A DNA stretch of 64,000 nucleotides from Sphingobacteriales bacterium (GCA_016711295.1 JADJTE010000001.1:248001-312000), one strand, 5' to 3'. Positions 12,001 through 23,795 are shown, counted from the stretch's first letter. Numbers and translations: made by a program. The notes: generated from the sequence alone by a model not told the origin.

Positions 12001-15000
12001 AGTAAGTACTGCCGACGAGGGGCTAACGCTCGCCGTGGGCGGGGTCGTATCGCTCGTAACGCTTGCAGATGCAGTAGCAGTACAGCCGTTTGTGCCGGTT
12101 ACTGTTACGGTATAAGTGCCTGCTGCTGTCACAGTACGCGCTGCGTCGGTGCTATTGTCGTCCCACAAATAGGTGCCGCTGCCTGACGCGGTGAGCGTCG
12201 CGCTGGTGGTAGTGCAAGTAAGTACTGCCGACGAGGGGCTAACGCTTGCCGTGGGCGGTGTCGTATCGCTCGTAACGCTTGCAGATGCAGTAGCAGTACA
12301 GCCGTTTGAACCAGTTACGGTAACGGTATAAGTACCTGCTGACATTACGGTACGCGCTGCGTCTGTGCTGCTGTCGTCCCACAAATAGGTGCGCTGCCTG
12401 ATGCGGTGAGCGTCACGCTGGTAGTAGTGCAAGTAAGTACTGCCGACGAGGGGCTAACGCTCGCTGTGGGCGGGGTCGTATCGCTCGTAACGCTCGCAGA
12501 TGCAGTAGCAGTACAGCCGTTTGAACCAGTTACGGTAACGGTATAAGTACCTGCTGACATTACGGTACGCGCTGCGTCTGTGCTGCTGTCGTCCCACAAA
12601 TAGGTGCCGCTGCCTGACGCGGTGAGGGTCGCGCTGGTAGTAGTACAAGTAAGTACTGCCGACGAGGGGCTAACGCTCGCCGTGGGCGGGGTCGTATCGC
12701 TCGTAACGCTTGCAGATGCAGTAGCAGTACAGCCGTTTGTACCGGTTACTGTTACGGTATAAGTGCCTGCTGCTGTTACAGTACGCGCTGCGTCGGTGCT
12801 ATTGTCGTCCCACAAATAGGTGCCGCTGCCTGATGCAGTTAAGGTCGCTGGTGGTCGTACAAGTAAGTACTGCCGACGAGGGGCTAACGCCTGCCGTGGG
12901 CGGTGTCGTATCGCTCGTAACGCTTGCAGATGCAGTAGCAGTACAGCCGTTTGTACCGTTACTGTTACGGTATAAGTGCCTGCTGCTGTTACAATACGCG
13001 CTGCATCGGTGCTATTGTCGTCCCACAAATAAGTGCCGCTGCCTGATGCGGTGAGAGTCGCGCTGGAGGTAGTACAAGTAAGTACTGCCGACGAGGGGCT
13101 AACGCTCGCCGTGGGCGGGGTCGTATCGCTCGTAACGCTCGCAGATGCAGTAGCAGTACAGCCGTTTGAACCAGTTACGGTAACGGTATAAGTACCTGCT
13201 GACATTACGGTACGCGCTGCGTCTGTGCTGCTGTCGTCCCACAAATAGGTGCCGCTGCCTGATGCGGTGAGCATCACGCTGGTAGTAGTGCAAGTAAGTA
13301 CTGCCGACGAGGGGCTAACGCTTGCCGTGGGCGGGGTCGTATCGCTCGTAACGCTCGCAGATGCAGTAGCAGTACAGCCGTTTGAACCAGTTACGGTAAC
13401 GGTATAAGTACCTGCTGACATTACGGTACGCGCTGCGTCTGTGCTGCTGTCGTCCCACAAATAGGTGCCGCTGCCTGATGCGGTGAGAATCACGCTGGTA
13501 GTAGTGCAAGTAAGTACTGCCGACGAGGGGCTAACGCTCGCTGTGGGCGGGGTCGTATCGCTCGTAACGCTCGCAGATGCAGTAGCAGTACAGCCGTTTG
13601 AACCAGTTACGGTAACGGTATAAGTACCTGCTGACATTACGGTACGCGCTGCGTCGGTGCTGCTGTCGTCCCACAAATAGTGCGCTGCCTGATGCGGTGA
13701 GCATCACGCTGGTAGTAGTGCAAGTAAGTACTGCCGACGAGGGGCTAACGCTCGCTGTGGGCGGGGTCGTATCGCTCGTAACGCTCGCAGATGCAGTAGC
13801 AGTACAGCCGTTTGAACCAGTTACGGTAACGGTATAAGTACCTGCTGACATTACGGTACGCGCTGCGTCTGTGCTGCTGTCGTCCCACAAATAGGTGCCG
13901 CTGCCTGATGCGGTGAGCATCACGCTGGTAGTAGTGCAAGTAAGTACTGCCGACGATGGGCTAACGCTTGCCGTGGGCGGGGTCGTATCGCTCGTAACGC
14001 TCGCAGATGCAGTAGCAGTACAGCCGTTTGAACCAGTTACGGTAACGGTATAAGTACCTGCTGACATTACGGTACGCGCTGCATCGGTGCTATTGTCGTC
14101 CCACAAATAGGTGCCGCTGCCTGATGCGGTGAGCGTCGCGCTTGTGGTCGTGCAAGTAAGTACTGCCGACGAGGGACTAACGCTCGCCGAAGGTGCTGCC
14201 GTATCGCTCGTAACGCTCGCCGTAGCAATAGCAGTACAGCCGTTTGTACCGGTTACGGTAACGGTATAAGTACCTGCTGACATTACGGTACGCGCTGCAT
14301 CGGTGCTATTGTCGTCCCACAAATAGGTGCCGCTGCCTGATGCGGTGAGAGTCGCGCTGGAGGTAGTACAAGTAAGTACTGCCGACGAGGGGCTAACGCT
14401 CGCCGTGGGTGCTGGATCAACTGTAACACTCACCGAGCCAGTAGTTTGACAACCTGTACCAGGGTCAGTAACACTTACACTAAACGAGGTAGTGGTGCTT
14501 AGGTTCGAGGCGAGGGGGTTGGAAATCGTAGCATTGTCCAAATCGCCGCTTGGCGACCAGTTATAAGTAAAGGCGGGTGTATTGGGTGTAAAAGCAACTA
14601 CGCTATTGGTAGCCGACCACGCCTGGTTGTTTCTGCCCGATACTGCTGAACTCGCCGCCGAACCCGTAGCATCTTCTATGCCTTGGGTGACTGTATTGGC
14701 AGAAACATCTTTATTAACTGTTACAATGTATATTTTATTAGTACCTTCTTCCAAGATGATTTGCCCATCAATATTATCGGCAGAACCGCTGCCGCGTCCT
14801 GATGTGCTGAAACAAACCACCAAACGTTGGCTACCTGGCGTACCAATAGTGCCCCATTTGATTTCGCCCGGAGTAATGCTCCAATCATCCCAAGCCAAGG
14901 CAATTAAATTATTAGGAGTTGCGGCATTGGGTATGGCTACATCTGTATATGCACCACTATAAACAGGCGACACACCATCTCCTAATTGGATATTGCCGTT

Positions 15001-18000
15001 GGTCGAGATGCCAAATTGGGTATAATCAACGCCATAATATTTAAAGGTAAAACCTATGTTGTTTGGTGCTGATACACCATCGTCGCCAGCAGGTCCGTTA
15101 TTGGGCAGTGAAGCACAGTTTTCGGAGAAGAAAGCGGGCGTGCTTTGCGTATAGGTAACGGGTAAGATAAAGGCATCAGCCAATAGTTGTGTGCTTCCGC
15201 CTTCGCATATCGTTGCGGGCGTAGCTGTCATATTGAGGCTGGGGCTGTTATTAACCGTAATAACCGCCGAAGCCGTGGCTGTACAGCCGTTGGCATCGGT
15301 ACCTGTAACGGTATAGGTCGTATTGGTAAGAGGTGAGGCTTCGGTTGCATCGCCAGTAGTAGTACTCAATCCCGTGGCGGGAAGCTGAAGTATAGGTGAC
15401 AGCTCCGCTTGCTTGTAGGGTAATAGGCATTTCGGGCAAACAGCGTTGGTAGCTGCTCGGTGTTACGCTGACAGTGGGAAGCCCATTTACAGTTACGCTG
15501 ACCGAACCCGACGCTGTGACACCGCAATTGTCCGTGACTGTTACGCTATACGTAGTGCTGCTTGCGGGGCTAAGGGTTCGCGTGGCATCGGTAGAGCTAT
15601 CTTCCCATACATAAGTATAAGGTGCGCCGCCGCCAGTAGCACCCGCCGAAACGACAGTAGAGCTATTGAGGCATATTGCAGTAGGCGAAGCAGTAGGCGA
15701 TACTATTAATGGGTCGCCTGCGCTTACTGTTACGGAATTAGTAGCTGTACAACCAGCCGCCGTACTTACGGTGACAGTATAGGTAGTAGTAGCCATAACG
15801 TTTGATGCAGTGGGATTGGCAATGGTCGTATTATCCAAATACGTGGCAGGCGACCATGCGTAATTAGTTACCGGAGCACCAGTAGTAATTTCTATACTCC
15901 AACTACCCAAGCTACCCGTATCGCCACCTGTATCGTCATAGGCAAATAATTTCCATGTGCCATTGGGATTGGTACCATTAAATACGCCCAAGCCAGTATT
16001 GGTCACCGCTGTGGGGTACCCGCGCCTGAGTAAGCAGTACCGTTTACAACCCCATAAGTTCCCGACGCAGGGAAACCCGACAACGGCAATGCAGTAGCTC
16101 CGACTTGGAAAGTATAGTTTCTTCCGGTTATACCACCTGAGCCTCCTATGGCATCGGTGAATATGATAGAATGGGTGCTATTATCAGGGCCAAAAAGCAC
16201 CATGTCTATATCGTTGGGCCATGTATGGCTGAGGTTAGTAAGCATTACTTTCAGTCCTATGATATTGCCTGCTAATCCGCTTACCGAAATGGTGCTTGGA
16301 TAAGGCGAGGCATTCCCATCACTTAGAGTAACAGCAGTACCTGTGAATGTACCGACGCCCCCTACCACAACCGCTAAATTACTCGTGCCGCCAATACAAA
16401 CTGCTGGCGGAGTAGCACTAATTGATTGGATAATAGGCAGAGGATCGACGGTAACAGTGCTATTAGCCGTAGCTGTACAGCCGTTGGCATTGGTGACAGT
16501 GACGGTATAAGTAGTGGTGCTTGCAGGGCTGACACTAATCATCGCTGTTGTGGCAGATGTCGACCATAGGTAAGTGCCGCCACCCGATGCGGTCAAATCG
16601 ACAGAGCCGCTACCGCATAATTGGGCAGTAGATGGGCTGACGGAGGCAGCAGGTAAGTTATTGACCGTAACAGCAAGTTCGTTGGAGTAGCCTGTTGTGG
16701 GACCTGACGAGCAAGTAACGCGCAAGCGATAGTAGTATATGCCAGGTGTTAGGGCTGCTGTGGTATAAGATACGGTAGTAGCACCCGTGCCGCCTACGAC
16801 ATCGGCAAATCCGACACCACCACCTGTAGCAGACACTTCCCATTGGTAGGTGATGCCTGCGCCTGTAGATGCACCTGTGGCGGTCATGCTGGCGGTTTGT
16901 CCGTCACATTTGTCTTGAGTAGTAGGGCTTATAGTGCCGCCATTGGCTCCCACACAAGAGAAAACGACATAAGCACCCCAATCGTGCGGGCTTGCTCCGG
17001 GTGCCGTTGTGCGGTCGGCACATTCAATATCATTTACCACCCATGTTTGGGGAGTATAACCCGATACGGCACTAAGCCCCGAAGCCGAGGCGTGTAGGTC
17101 GGTATTAGGATTGGTCAGTTGTGGGTCTATTGTCTGCGAATTAGCATCTTGTGATGCGGGCGAAGTAAGTGCGGCTTGGTGTGCAGCAAGCGTGGCATTA
17201 TTTGTAGTATTAACTAAGCTGATAAAGCCACTCGTAGCCAAATCGTTGGCTATATAATAGTCGTTATAGTCGCATACCGAGCCTGCGGCACCCCATCCAG
17301 CACCCGTAAATCGGGCGGCGTAATGGCGAGCAGTACCTTGTGCTGCGGTATAATTGGCAAATATATTGCCGCGGATGCGATAGACCGAAGCATTGTTCTG
17401 TACTTCAAAACACGAACTCGAAATAGCAATGTTCAAACCTTGCCCGATGCTGACGGTATTATTATCTACATCATACGATTGGGAATTAGTAGCACCTGTT
17501 ACCCCTGCAAATATACCGTATACATAGCGCGTAGCCGAAGCCGAGGTGCGCGAAGTAAATAAGTTGGCAATAGCGTTGTTGTAGATACGCACATTATGGG
17601 TACCTGTAGTATTATTTCCTACTTTGACCCCGTAAGCCGAGTCAGTTGTCGATGTAGAGCCAAACACGCTGATATCTTTGATATCATTGCCAAACACCTC
17701 GGAACTACCGAAATTTATATGTATAAGAATTCCGTGCGCAGTATTTAGATAGCCCGCTATTGCAGAGATATTATTGTTAAATATCCATACGCCGCTTTGT
17801 GCCACAGCTCTGATACCATCAGCCCCAGTGGCGGAGACAGTAGGACCTATATTGCTGATATTATTTCGCGTAGTGCAACTCGTCGTACCAATTCGGCAAT
17901 TGAGGTCGGGGAATGCCGTAGCTCCTTCCAAAGAGATACCTCTGCTGCGTACTCCGCTGATGTTGAGGTTATAGTATACGTTATTACTATTAGCACCTGC

Positions 18001-19686
18001 TGCATTAGTAGGAGCAACACCGCCACCATTAGTACCTGCAGTTTGTAAAATGCCGTAGCTGGTATTGGTGCCTGCTCGGCTCCCGAGTGTGATAGTAGTG
18101 TTTTGTATCGTATTGTTTTGCGCACCATTAGTAGCCGAGGCATTGCGCAATAGATAGCCATACTCAACAGCTACAGCCCGCCGAGGCATCTATATCTATG
18201 CCATCTACGGTAATGTAGTCGCCACCTGTTATACAAAAGCCAAAATCGGTGGTAGCACCGCCGCCTGTGGGGGTAATTTTTGGATTGGCACCCGCGCCGC
18301 TTTTTTGGAATTTGATAAAATTAGCCGCCGAGTTGCCCGAAGCTGTCAAGGCAGGCGGGTTTTCGTTGAAAGTTTGCCCTGCGATTACGTTGAAAGTGAT
18401 GGGTCCTGTCAATGCGCCGCAATTTAGCGTAGCATTGATATCGCTGATGGCAGCCGTAAAGCTATTGAAATTGGTACTCCTGTGGGCAAGGTATTGTCAA
18501 TTGTAAACGTACCGCCTGATAGCGTGGTGAGGGGTGCTGCTGCGGTGAGGTGGATATCATCTACAGCAGCAGGTGGTTCGCCGCCGCCGCTGCCATCATT
18601 TTTCCAAGTAAACACCAAGCGCATATTGCTATTAGCAGCGCAGTTTCCTGCTAAGGAAGCGGGTATTGCTACGGTGTTTGTTTGTCCGCTTCCCGCTGCT
18701 AACAGATTGAAAGACCCCAGCAAAGTGGCAGACCCAGAACCTGACCAAACTACCGTGTTCGCGCTGCCAGATGGTGAATTGGCGACGGGAGTAAGTGTTG
18801 TGGGACAGAGGTAAACGTAAAGAATATCCCAAATAGTTTCTCCGTTGGCATTCCATCTAAATGACAGATTGATATTGGTCTGCCCTGACGGGAAAGCAAT
18901 ATCGCGGTAAAAATGGCTGGACCCCGATGCAGCACTGGTATTATAACGCCAGTTAGTACCTGCGTTATTAGAGGCATAAGCCACCCTCGAACCGGTAGCA
19001 TTAAACGAGTAGGCACCATTAGTCTGGCTGCCACCCAAAAACCATTGTGAGGCATTAGACGTAGCGGTATTTACTACCGTCCAGCCATTGTCGGCAAAGG
19101 TAGTGCCTAATTCAAAACCGCCCTCGGCTGCGCCGTTGATTAAGATGCCTACTGTAAAATCGGCAATCCAATACGCGCCGCTGTTGTTGTTGGTATGGAA
19201 GGGGTCGAGCGTACAACCACCGCTGCTGTCGCCGCTGTCGGTGACATAGACGGCTATCTTGTAGGCACCTGCGCTGGCGGGTAGCGTTATACTTGTGCCC
19301 GGATTGGCTTGCCATTGCTGGTTAATGCTCATGCCAGAGGGCTGGTCGCCATATACCGCATCGTAGGGAAGCGCGATGTTAGTAAATGTGCCGGGGCTGC
19401 CCGACGCGGGATAAATCGAGTACCATATTTTGCCTCCGCAAATATTATCGGAGCCATTTTTGTAGGTCTTGATTTCTCCGCCCAAGGTAATGCTACTACT
19501 TGATAAGAAATTGCCCAAGTTAGCTCCCTGAAAATCGGGATTACCTGTGGCAGTCACCAAGTCGTAATAGGTGCTATTTAAGATGGCGTACCCATCAAAA
19601 ATATCGCTGGCAGCCTGAGTCTTTTGATGGGCAAATGCCGCAAACAAAAGGATTAAGCAAAGCTTGGTAAAAAACTTTAATTGCAT
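9063..19686 (-). CDS. Giant T9SS-secreted surface protein with Ig-like tandem repeats (multiple frameshifts)
   Basis: If its frameshifts are repaired this is one protein of about 3,540 residues. In order: a signal peptide (MQLKFFTKLCLILLFAAFA...); a lectin/MAM-like jelly-roll region; a stretch with NNTIQNTTI, VWIFNNNISAI and VRIYNNAIANL segments typical of a right-handed beta-helix (17.2-18.2 kb); Ig-like domains; a proprotein-convertase P-like domain (about 15.9-16.35 kb, IDMVLFGPDNSTHSIIF and NPNGTWKLFAYDD); a WD-like globular segment (14.6-15.2 kb); 19 tandem 72-residue repeats; further Ig-like repeats; and a T9SS type A sorting domain at the C-terminus (TAYPNPTSDVSTIKF ... LAAGVYNVLLV). 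Breaks occur near 18475, 18185, 16010, 15390 and at several places inside the repeats, all small indels. A role as an adhesin or matrix protein is inferred from the architecture only. Confidence 0.8.
10315..14410 (-). repeat. 19 tandem in-frame 216-bp repeats encoding 72-residue Ig-like units
   Basis: The period is exactly 216 bp (72 codons). Nineteen copies can be counted by the conserved stretch encoding TYLWDD. The unit core contains PSSAVLTCTTTS, TASGSGTYLWDD, AGTYTVTVTG and NGCTATASASVTSDTTPP. Two subtypes occur, DDNSTDAARTVTAAG...GTNG and DDSSTDAARTVMSAG...GSNG. They run in blocks from the N-terminal side: N N S S S S N N S S N N N N S S S S N. Small indels (for example GGTGCGCTG instead of GGTGCCGCTG) break the frame in several copies. 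Confidence 0.9.
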
Positions 19687-19762
19687 GTTGTCTATTTTAA
19701 AACGTAAAATATTTTTTTTAATTTTTCACGATAGTTATTGCATTTTCTTTCAAAAATGGTAA

Positions 19763-19854
19763 CTATTTAGCCTTGTAGGGGATAGCCATTTCTAATCGAA
19801 TATGCAGCGATGTCAGGCATTATTAGATAAGTATTGCTCATTACTCCTAAATAG
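19763..19854 (+). repeat. Dispersed repeat R1, copy A (MITE-like)
   Basis: It starts with CTATTTAGCCTTGTAGGG and ends with the inverse CTAAATAG, enclosing a conserved core (TTTCTAATCGAATATGCAGC). It matches three other intergenic copies at 26323, 31330 and 43863 (the last inverted). It lies in the 562 bp spacer between the giant T9SS gene and the DUF3109 gene; nothing else was recognised in that spacer except a -7 box. Confidence 0.75.
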
Positions 19855-20197
19855 TCACCAAAAATGTATTTATCGCATCGATAACTTGCCTCAAAACAGG
19901 CAAGAATTGTCACAAAATTGCCACAAAACCAGACTTTATTCTACTACAAAAATAGGAATAAGCCAAACAAGCAGTTATTGCCTTAGAACAGCATAAAGAT
20001 TATTCATACATACACAAATAAAAATAGCGCAATTGCAAGATTAACAGCTTATTGCACATAACAAAAATACGCATTTTAAAAAAAAACGATATTTTTTGCT
20101 ACTTGGCGTATCTCGCAAAGGTATGTTATGTTTGGGACAATTTGTAAAATTTTTTCGTCTTTTTTGTGTCAGAAACTAAGCAGCCGCCAAAAAGCCT

Positions 20198-20205
20198 TAC
20201 CTTTG
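20198..20205 (+). promoter_or_regulatory. Bacteroidota-type -7 promoter box
   Basis: TACCTTTG, matching TAnnTTTG, lies 44 bp upstream of the DUF3109 start codon and would drive the DUF3109-pnuC pair. Confidence 0.5.
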
Positions 20206-20248
20206 TGCGCTATTTCTATATTCCCAAGATTTCAACCCACTTTTATGT

Positions 20249-20842
20249 ATGATAGCCATCGGCAATGTGCTTATCAGCGATGACATTATCGGCGAATATT
20301 TTGCCTGCCAATTGTCGGCTTGTCGGGGCGCGTGCTGCGTTCAAGGCGAACAAGGCGCACCCTTAGCCGCCGACGAGCTGCCCCTCCTTGCCCAATATTA
20401 CGATGCGATAAAACCCTACCTAACCGAGCAGGGCATCAATGCCCTCGAAGCGCAAGGCTTATACCTAAGCTCGCTGCCCGACGACTCTGCCCGCATAGAT
20501 TATCATACGCCCCTCATCAATGGCGGAGCCTGTGCCTATGTTGTGTTTGACGAACAAGGCACAGCAACTTGCGGCATACAACAAGCCTATAACGAGGGCA
20601 AAATTGCTTGGCAAAAACCCTTGTCGTGCCACCTCTATCCTATCCGAATCCAACAATACGAAGGGTTCGAGGCGGTCAATTATGACCGTTGGCGCATTTG
20701 CAAACCCGCTTGTAAATGGGGAAAATCGCAAAAGGTGCGTATCCACCAATTCCTGCGCGAACCCTTGATACGCAAATATGGGCAAGATTTTTACGACGAA
20801 CTATGCGCCGCCGCCGAACACCTCGACCAACAAAACCAATAA
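20249..20842 (+). CDS. DUF3109 family protein (cysteine-rich)
   Basis: This 197-residue protein matches the DUF3109 family along its whole length. The start MIAIGNVLISDDIIGEYFAC is the usual family N-terminus, which decides against the out-of-frame ATG four bases upstream. Cysteines cluster as CQLSACRGACC near residues 20-30, then in GGACAY, TCGI, SCHLYPIRI and RICKPACKW. The pattern suggests a metal or Fe-S site like that of the related YkgJ zinc/iron-chelating family. No reaction is known. The next gene, pnuC, starts 5 bp after its stop, so the two are probably co-transcribed. Confidence 0.85.
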   Translation: MIAIGNVLISDDIIGEYFACQLSACRGACCVQGEQGAPLAADELPLLAQYYDAIKPYLTEQGINALEAQGLYLSSLPDDSARIDYHTPLINGGACAYVVFDEQGTATCGIQQAYNEGKIAWQKPLSCHLYPIRIQQYEGFEAVNYDRWRICKPACKWGKSQKVRIHQFLREPLIRKYGQDFYDELCAAAEHLDQQNQ

Positions 20843-20847
20843 TTATC

Positions 20848-21426
20848 ATGTCGACTATCGAACTTATAGCTGTCCTGCTGGGTTTAATTAGCGTAGGGCT
20901 TACCGTCAGGCAGCATATTGCGTGTTTTCCGGTCGGAATTGTCATGGTTATCCTATATGCCTACGTTTTTTGGGGCGCAAAACTGTATAGCGATATGCTG
21001 TTACAGATAATTTATGTAATTTTGCAGGTTTGGGGCTGGCACCAATGGACAAAAGGCAGTAATAATAATAATAATGCGCTACCCGTTAGTTGGCTCAACA
21101 ACCCTCAACGCGCTGCCTCGATTCTCGCTATCGCCATAACCACGCTACTGCTCGGAACATTTATGTATCGGCAAACCGATGCTGCATTACCTTATATAGA
21201 TGCGAGTACTACCGCCGTCAGCCTCGCAGCGCAAGGCATGATGACCTATAAAAAAATAGATAATTGGATACTTTGGATTATTGCCGACATCGTTTATGTA
21301 TTTGTATATATAGAGCGCGACCTACCCCTAACAGCCGCGCTATATGCTGTGTTTTTGGTCATGGCAACTGTGGGGCTTTGGACATGGCAGCGCGAAGCAG
21401 CCAAGCTACACCAGCCCATCATCTAA
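20848..21426 (+). CDS. pnuC: Nicotinamide riboside transporter PnuC
   Basis: This is an inner-membrane protein of 192 residues with about six or seven hydrophobic segments. The PnuC signatures are present: VWGWHQW near residues 60-66 and WILWIIADIVYVFVYIERDL near residues 134-153. The family imports nicotinamide riboside by facilitated diffusion for NAD synthesis. The start at 20848 (MSTIELIAVLLG) is preferred; an upstream in-frame extension would overlap the DUF3109 gene and has non-membrane composition. No NAD-kinase or NadR-like gene is adjacent. Confidence 0.9.
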   Translation: MSTIELIAVLLGLISVGLTVRQHIACFPVGIVMVILYAYVFWGAKLYSDMLLQIIYVILQVWGWHQWTKGSNNNNNALPVSWLNNPQRAASILAIAITTLLLGTFMYRQTDAALPYIDASTTAVSLAAQGMMTYKKIDNWILWIIADIVYVFVYIERDLPLTAALYAVFLVMATVGLWTWQREAAKLHQPII

Positions 21427-21474
21427 TCCCTTGCCCCAAAGCAAGGAGTTTTGATGCGTTTTTTAAAAAATAAT

Positions 21475-21749
21475 CTCGTGTTCTAACAGAAAAGTTTTTA
21501 AGACCATTTTAAAAATGTAAATAACTGAATATCAAGTAATTATATTAAAAATTAGTACCTTAACAGCAATTTCCGCTATTAAAATTTAACAATTCGTATT
21601 CTACTAATAACAAGCGAGTTATAAAATCGTAAATTTTTTATTACAATTTTATTAATAAAATCAAATCGTTCATTTTCAACGTATTATATAACGTAAATTA
21701 TTTAAAGCGGAAATTGCTGGTACCTTAATTTTTTTTGTCAGAACACTCG
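21475..21749. mobile_element. MITE-like element with nested inverted repeats
   Basis: The outer inverted repeats are CTCGTGTTCTAACAGAAAA at 21475-21493 and TTTTTTGTCAGAACACTCG at 21731-21749, imperfect. A perfect 14-bp inner inverted repeat, CAGCAATTTCCGCT (21564-21577) and AGCGGAAATTGCTG (21706-21719), lies inside, each flanked by GTACCTTAA as a direct repeat. The interior is very AT-rich and has no ORF. It occupies most of the spacer between pnuC and thrS. Confidence 0.5.
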
Positions 21750-21830
21750 TTCCTAATAAAATATCAAAAACAAGGAGCAAACTTCCAAGCTCGTCTTGTT
21801 TCTTGCCCTACTTAGAAATAGTATTTACGT

Positions 21831-23753
21831 ATGATTGACATTACCCTACCTGACGGCAGCGTGCGCCCCTACCCTGCTGGCACTAATGGCATGGACATCG
21901 CCAAGTCTATCAGCAATAGCTTGGCAAAAAAAGTACTTGCCATCAAAATCGACGACAATGTTTGTGAATTGTCGCGCCCCATCAACGGCAATGCCCATAT
22001 CAGCCTGCTAACGTGGGACAATCCCGAAGGCAAAGAGGTGTATTGGCACTCATCGGCGCACTTGCTCGCCGAAGCGGTACAAGAGCTATACCCACACGCC
22101 AAATTTACGATAGGTCCGCCCATCGAAAACGGCTTTTATTACGACATTGACTTCGGCGGACAAGTGCCCAGCGGCGACGACTTGGGCAAAATAGAGGCTT
22201 TGATGCAAAAATTAGCCCAACAAAAAAATCCCTTTGTGCGCAGCGAAGTATCCAAAGCTGATGCCTTAGCCTACTACCAAGAGCGCGACAATCCCTACAA
22301 AGTCGAACTCATAGAGGCACTGAACGACGGTGAAATAACGTTTTACCAACAAGGCAAATTTACCGACCTCTGCCGCGGTCCTCACCTGCCCGATACGGGC
22401 TATATCAAAGCCGTCAAACTGCTCAATTTGGCAGGGGCTTATTGGCGCGGCAGCGAAAAAAACCCACAACTAACCCGCATCTATGGCATTACGTTTCCGC
22501 AAACAGCCGATTTGGACAATTACCTCCAAATGCTCGAAGAAGCCAAACGCCGCGACCACCGCAAAATAGGCAAAGACCTCGAAATCTTTACTTTCGACGA
22601 CGAGATAGGACCGGGCTTGCCCTTGTGGTTGCCCAATGGCGGCATCATCATCGAACAATTAGAAGCCTTTGCCAAAAAAACCGAAGAGGAAGCGGGCTAT
22701 TATCGCGTCAAAACGCCACATATTGCCAAAGAAAGCCTATACTTGCGCAGCGGGCACCTACCTTATTATGCCGACAGTATGTTTCCGCCTATGATTTTAG
22801 ATGGCGAAAAATACTACCTCAAAGCGATGAATTGCCCGCACCACCACAAAATTTTTGGGGCACAATCGCACTCCTACCGCGACCTACCCATACGCCTCGC
22901 CGAATATGGCACTTGCTATCGCTACGAACAAAGCGGCGAACTGATGGGTTTGATGCGCGTGCGCTCTATGCAGATGAACGACGCACATATATATTGTACC
23001 GAAGACCAGTTTGAAGCTGAATTTAGAGCGGTCAATGATTTGTATGTCAAATATTTCAAGCGTTTCGGCATAGACAAATACGTGATGCGCTTTTCGAAAC
23101 ATACCCCCGAAAAATTGGGACAAAAATATATAGATTCACCCGAACTTTGGCAAAAAACCGAAGATATGGTGCGCCGCGTACTTATCAATTCCAATATACC
23201 TTTTATCGAAGTAGAAGACGAAGCGGCGTTTTATGATCCCAAAATTGACGTACAATTGTGGAGTGCTATCGGGCGCGAATTTACTATTGCCACCAACCAA
23301 GTTGATTTTGCCCAAGCCGAACGCTTCGACCTGTGGTATACCGACCAAAACGGCGAAAAGAAACGCCCGCTCATCATTCACCGCGCTCCCTTGGGCACGC
23401 ACGAGCGGTATATCGGATTTTTACTCGAACACTATGCGGGCAATCTACCGTTGTGGTTAGCACCCAAACAAGTAGCCATTTTGCCTATCAGCGATAAATA
23501 TATGGATTACGCCGAACAGTTATTGTCTCAACTCAGAACGCACCACGTAAGGGCAAGCATCGATACGCGCTCCGAAAAAATAGGGCGCAAAATTCGCGAT
23601 GCGGAGATGAAAAAAGTGCCTTATATGTTGATAGTAGGCGAAAAAGAAGCCGCCGAAGGCAAAATTTCGCCCCGCCGACACGGAAAGGGCGATTTGGGCA
23701 CTACTACCGTCTCCGAATTTATGCAGCAATTCAACGAAGAATTGGGCGAATAA
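21831..23753 (+). CDS. thrS: Threonyl-tRNA synthetase
   Basis: This is a class II aminoacyl-tRNA synthetase of 640 residues, the normal length. Residues 1-60 are the TGS domain. The editing domain follows with HSSAHLLAEAV near residue 73 and CRGPHLPDTGY. The catalytic core has the class II motif 2 region YRYEQSGELMGLMRVRSMQM and the motif 3 region HRAPLGTHERYIGFLLEHYAG; the C-terminal anticodon-binding domain ends the protein. It charges tRNA-Thr with threonine and edits Ser-tRNA. It is followed by a strong intrinsic terminator. The usual partners infC/rpmI/rplT are not in the window. Confidence 0.97.
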   Translation: MIDITLPDGSVRPYPAGTNGMDIAKSISNSLAKKVLAIKIDDNVCELSRPINGNAHISLLTWDNPEGKEVYWHSSAHLLAEAVQELYPHAKFTIGPPIENGFYYDIDFGGQVPSGDDLGKIEALMQKLAQQKNPFVRSEVSKADALAYYQERDNPYKVELIEALNDGEITFYQQGKFTDLCRGPHLPDTGYIKAVKLLNLAGAYWRGSEKNPQLTRIYGITFPQTADLDNYLQMLEEAKRRDHRKIGKDLEIFTFDDEIGPGLPLWLPNGGIIIEQLEAFAKKTEEEAGYYRVKTPHIAKESLYLRSGHLPYYADSMFPPMILDGEKYYLKAMNCPHHHKIFGAQSHSYRDLPIRLAEYGTCYRYEQSGELMGLMRVRSMQMNDAHIYCTEDQFEAEFRAVNDLYVKYFKRFGIDKYVMRFSKHTPEKLGQKYIDSPELWQKTEDMVRRVLINSNIPFIEVEDEAAFYDPKIDVQLWSAIGREFTIATNQVDFAQAERFDLWYTDQNGEKKRPLIIHRAPLGTHERYIGFLLEHYAGNLPLWLAPKQVAILPISDKYMDYAEQLLSQLRTHHVRASIDTRSEKIGRKIRDAEMKKVPYMLIVGEKEAAEGKISPRRHGKGDLGTTTVSEFMQQFNEELGE

Positions 23754-23795
23754 ATGCGTTCATTCCTGTACGATTAAGCATATCGGTACAGCAAA

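Noticed and set aside
10515..13939. Many identical 64-residue ORFs starting MHYYQRDAHRIRQRHLF
   Set aside because: They are the same out-of-frame reading of the 216-bp repeats, rich in Arg and Tyr, with no start context. They are shadows of the giant protein.
10315..14410. Regularly spaced repeats as a possible CRISPR array
   Set aside because: The unit is 216 bp, copies are contiguous and in one reading frame, and there are no unique spacers. It is coding repeat DNA.
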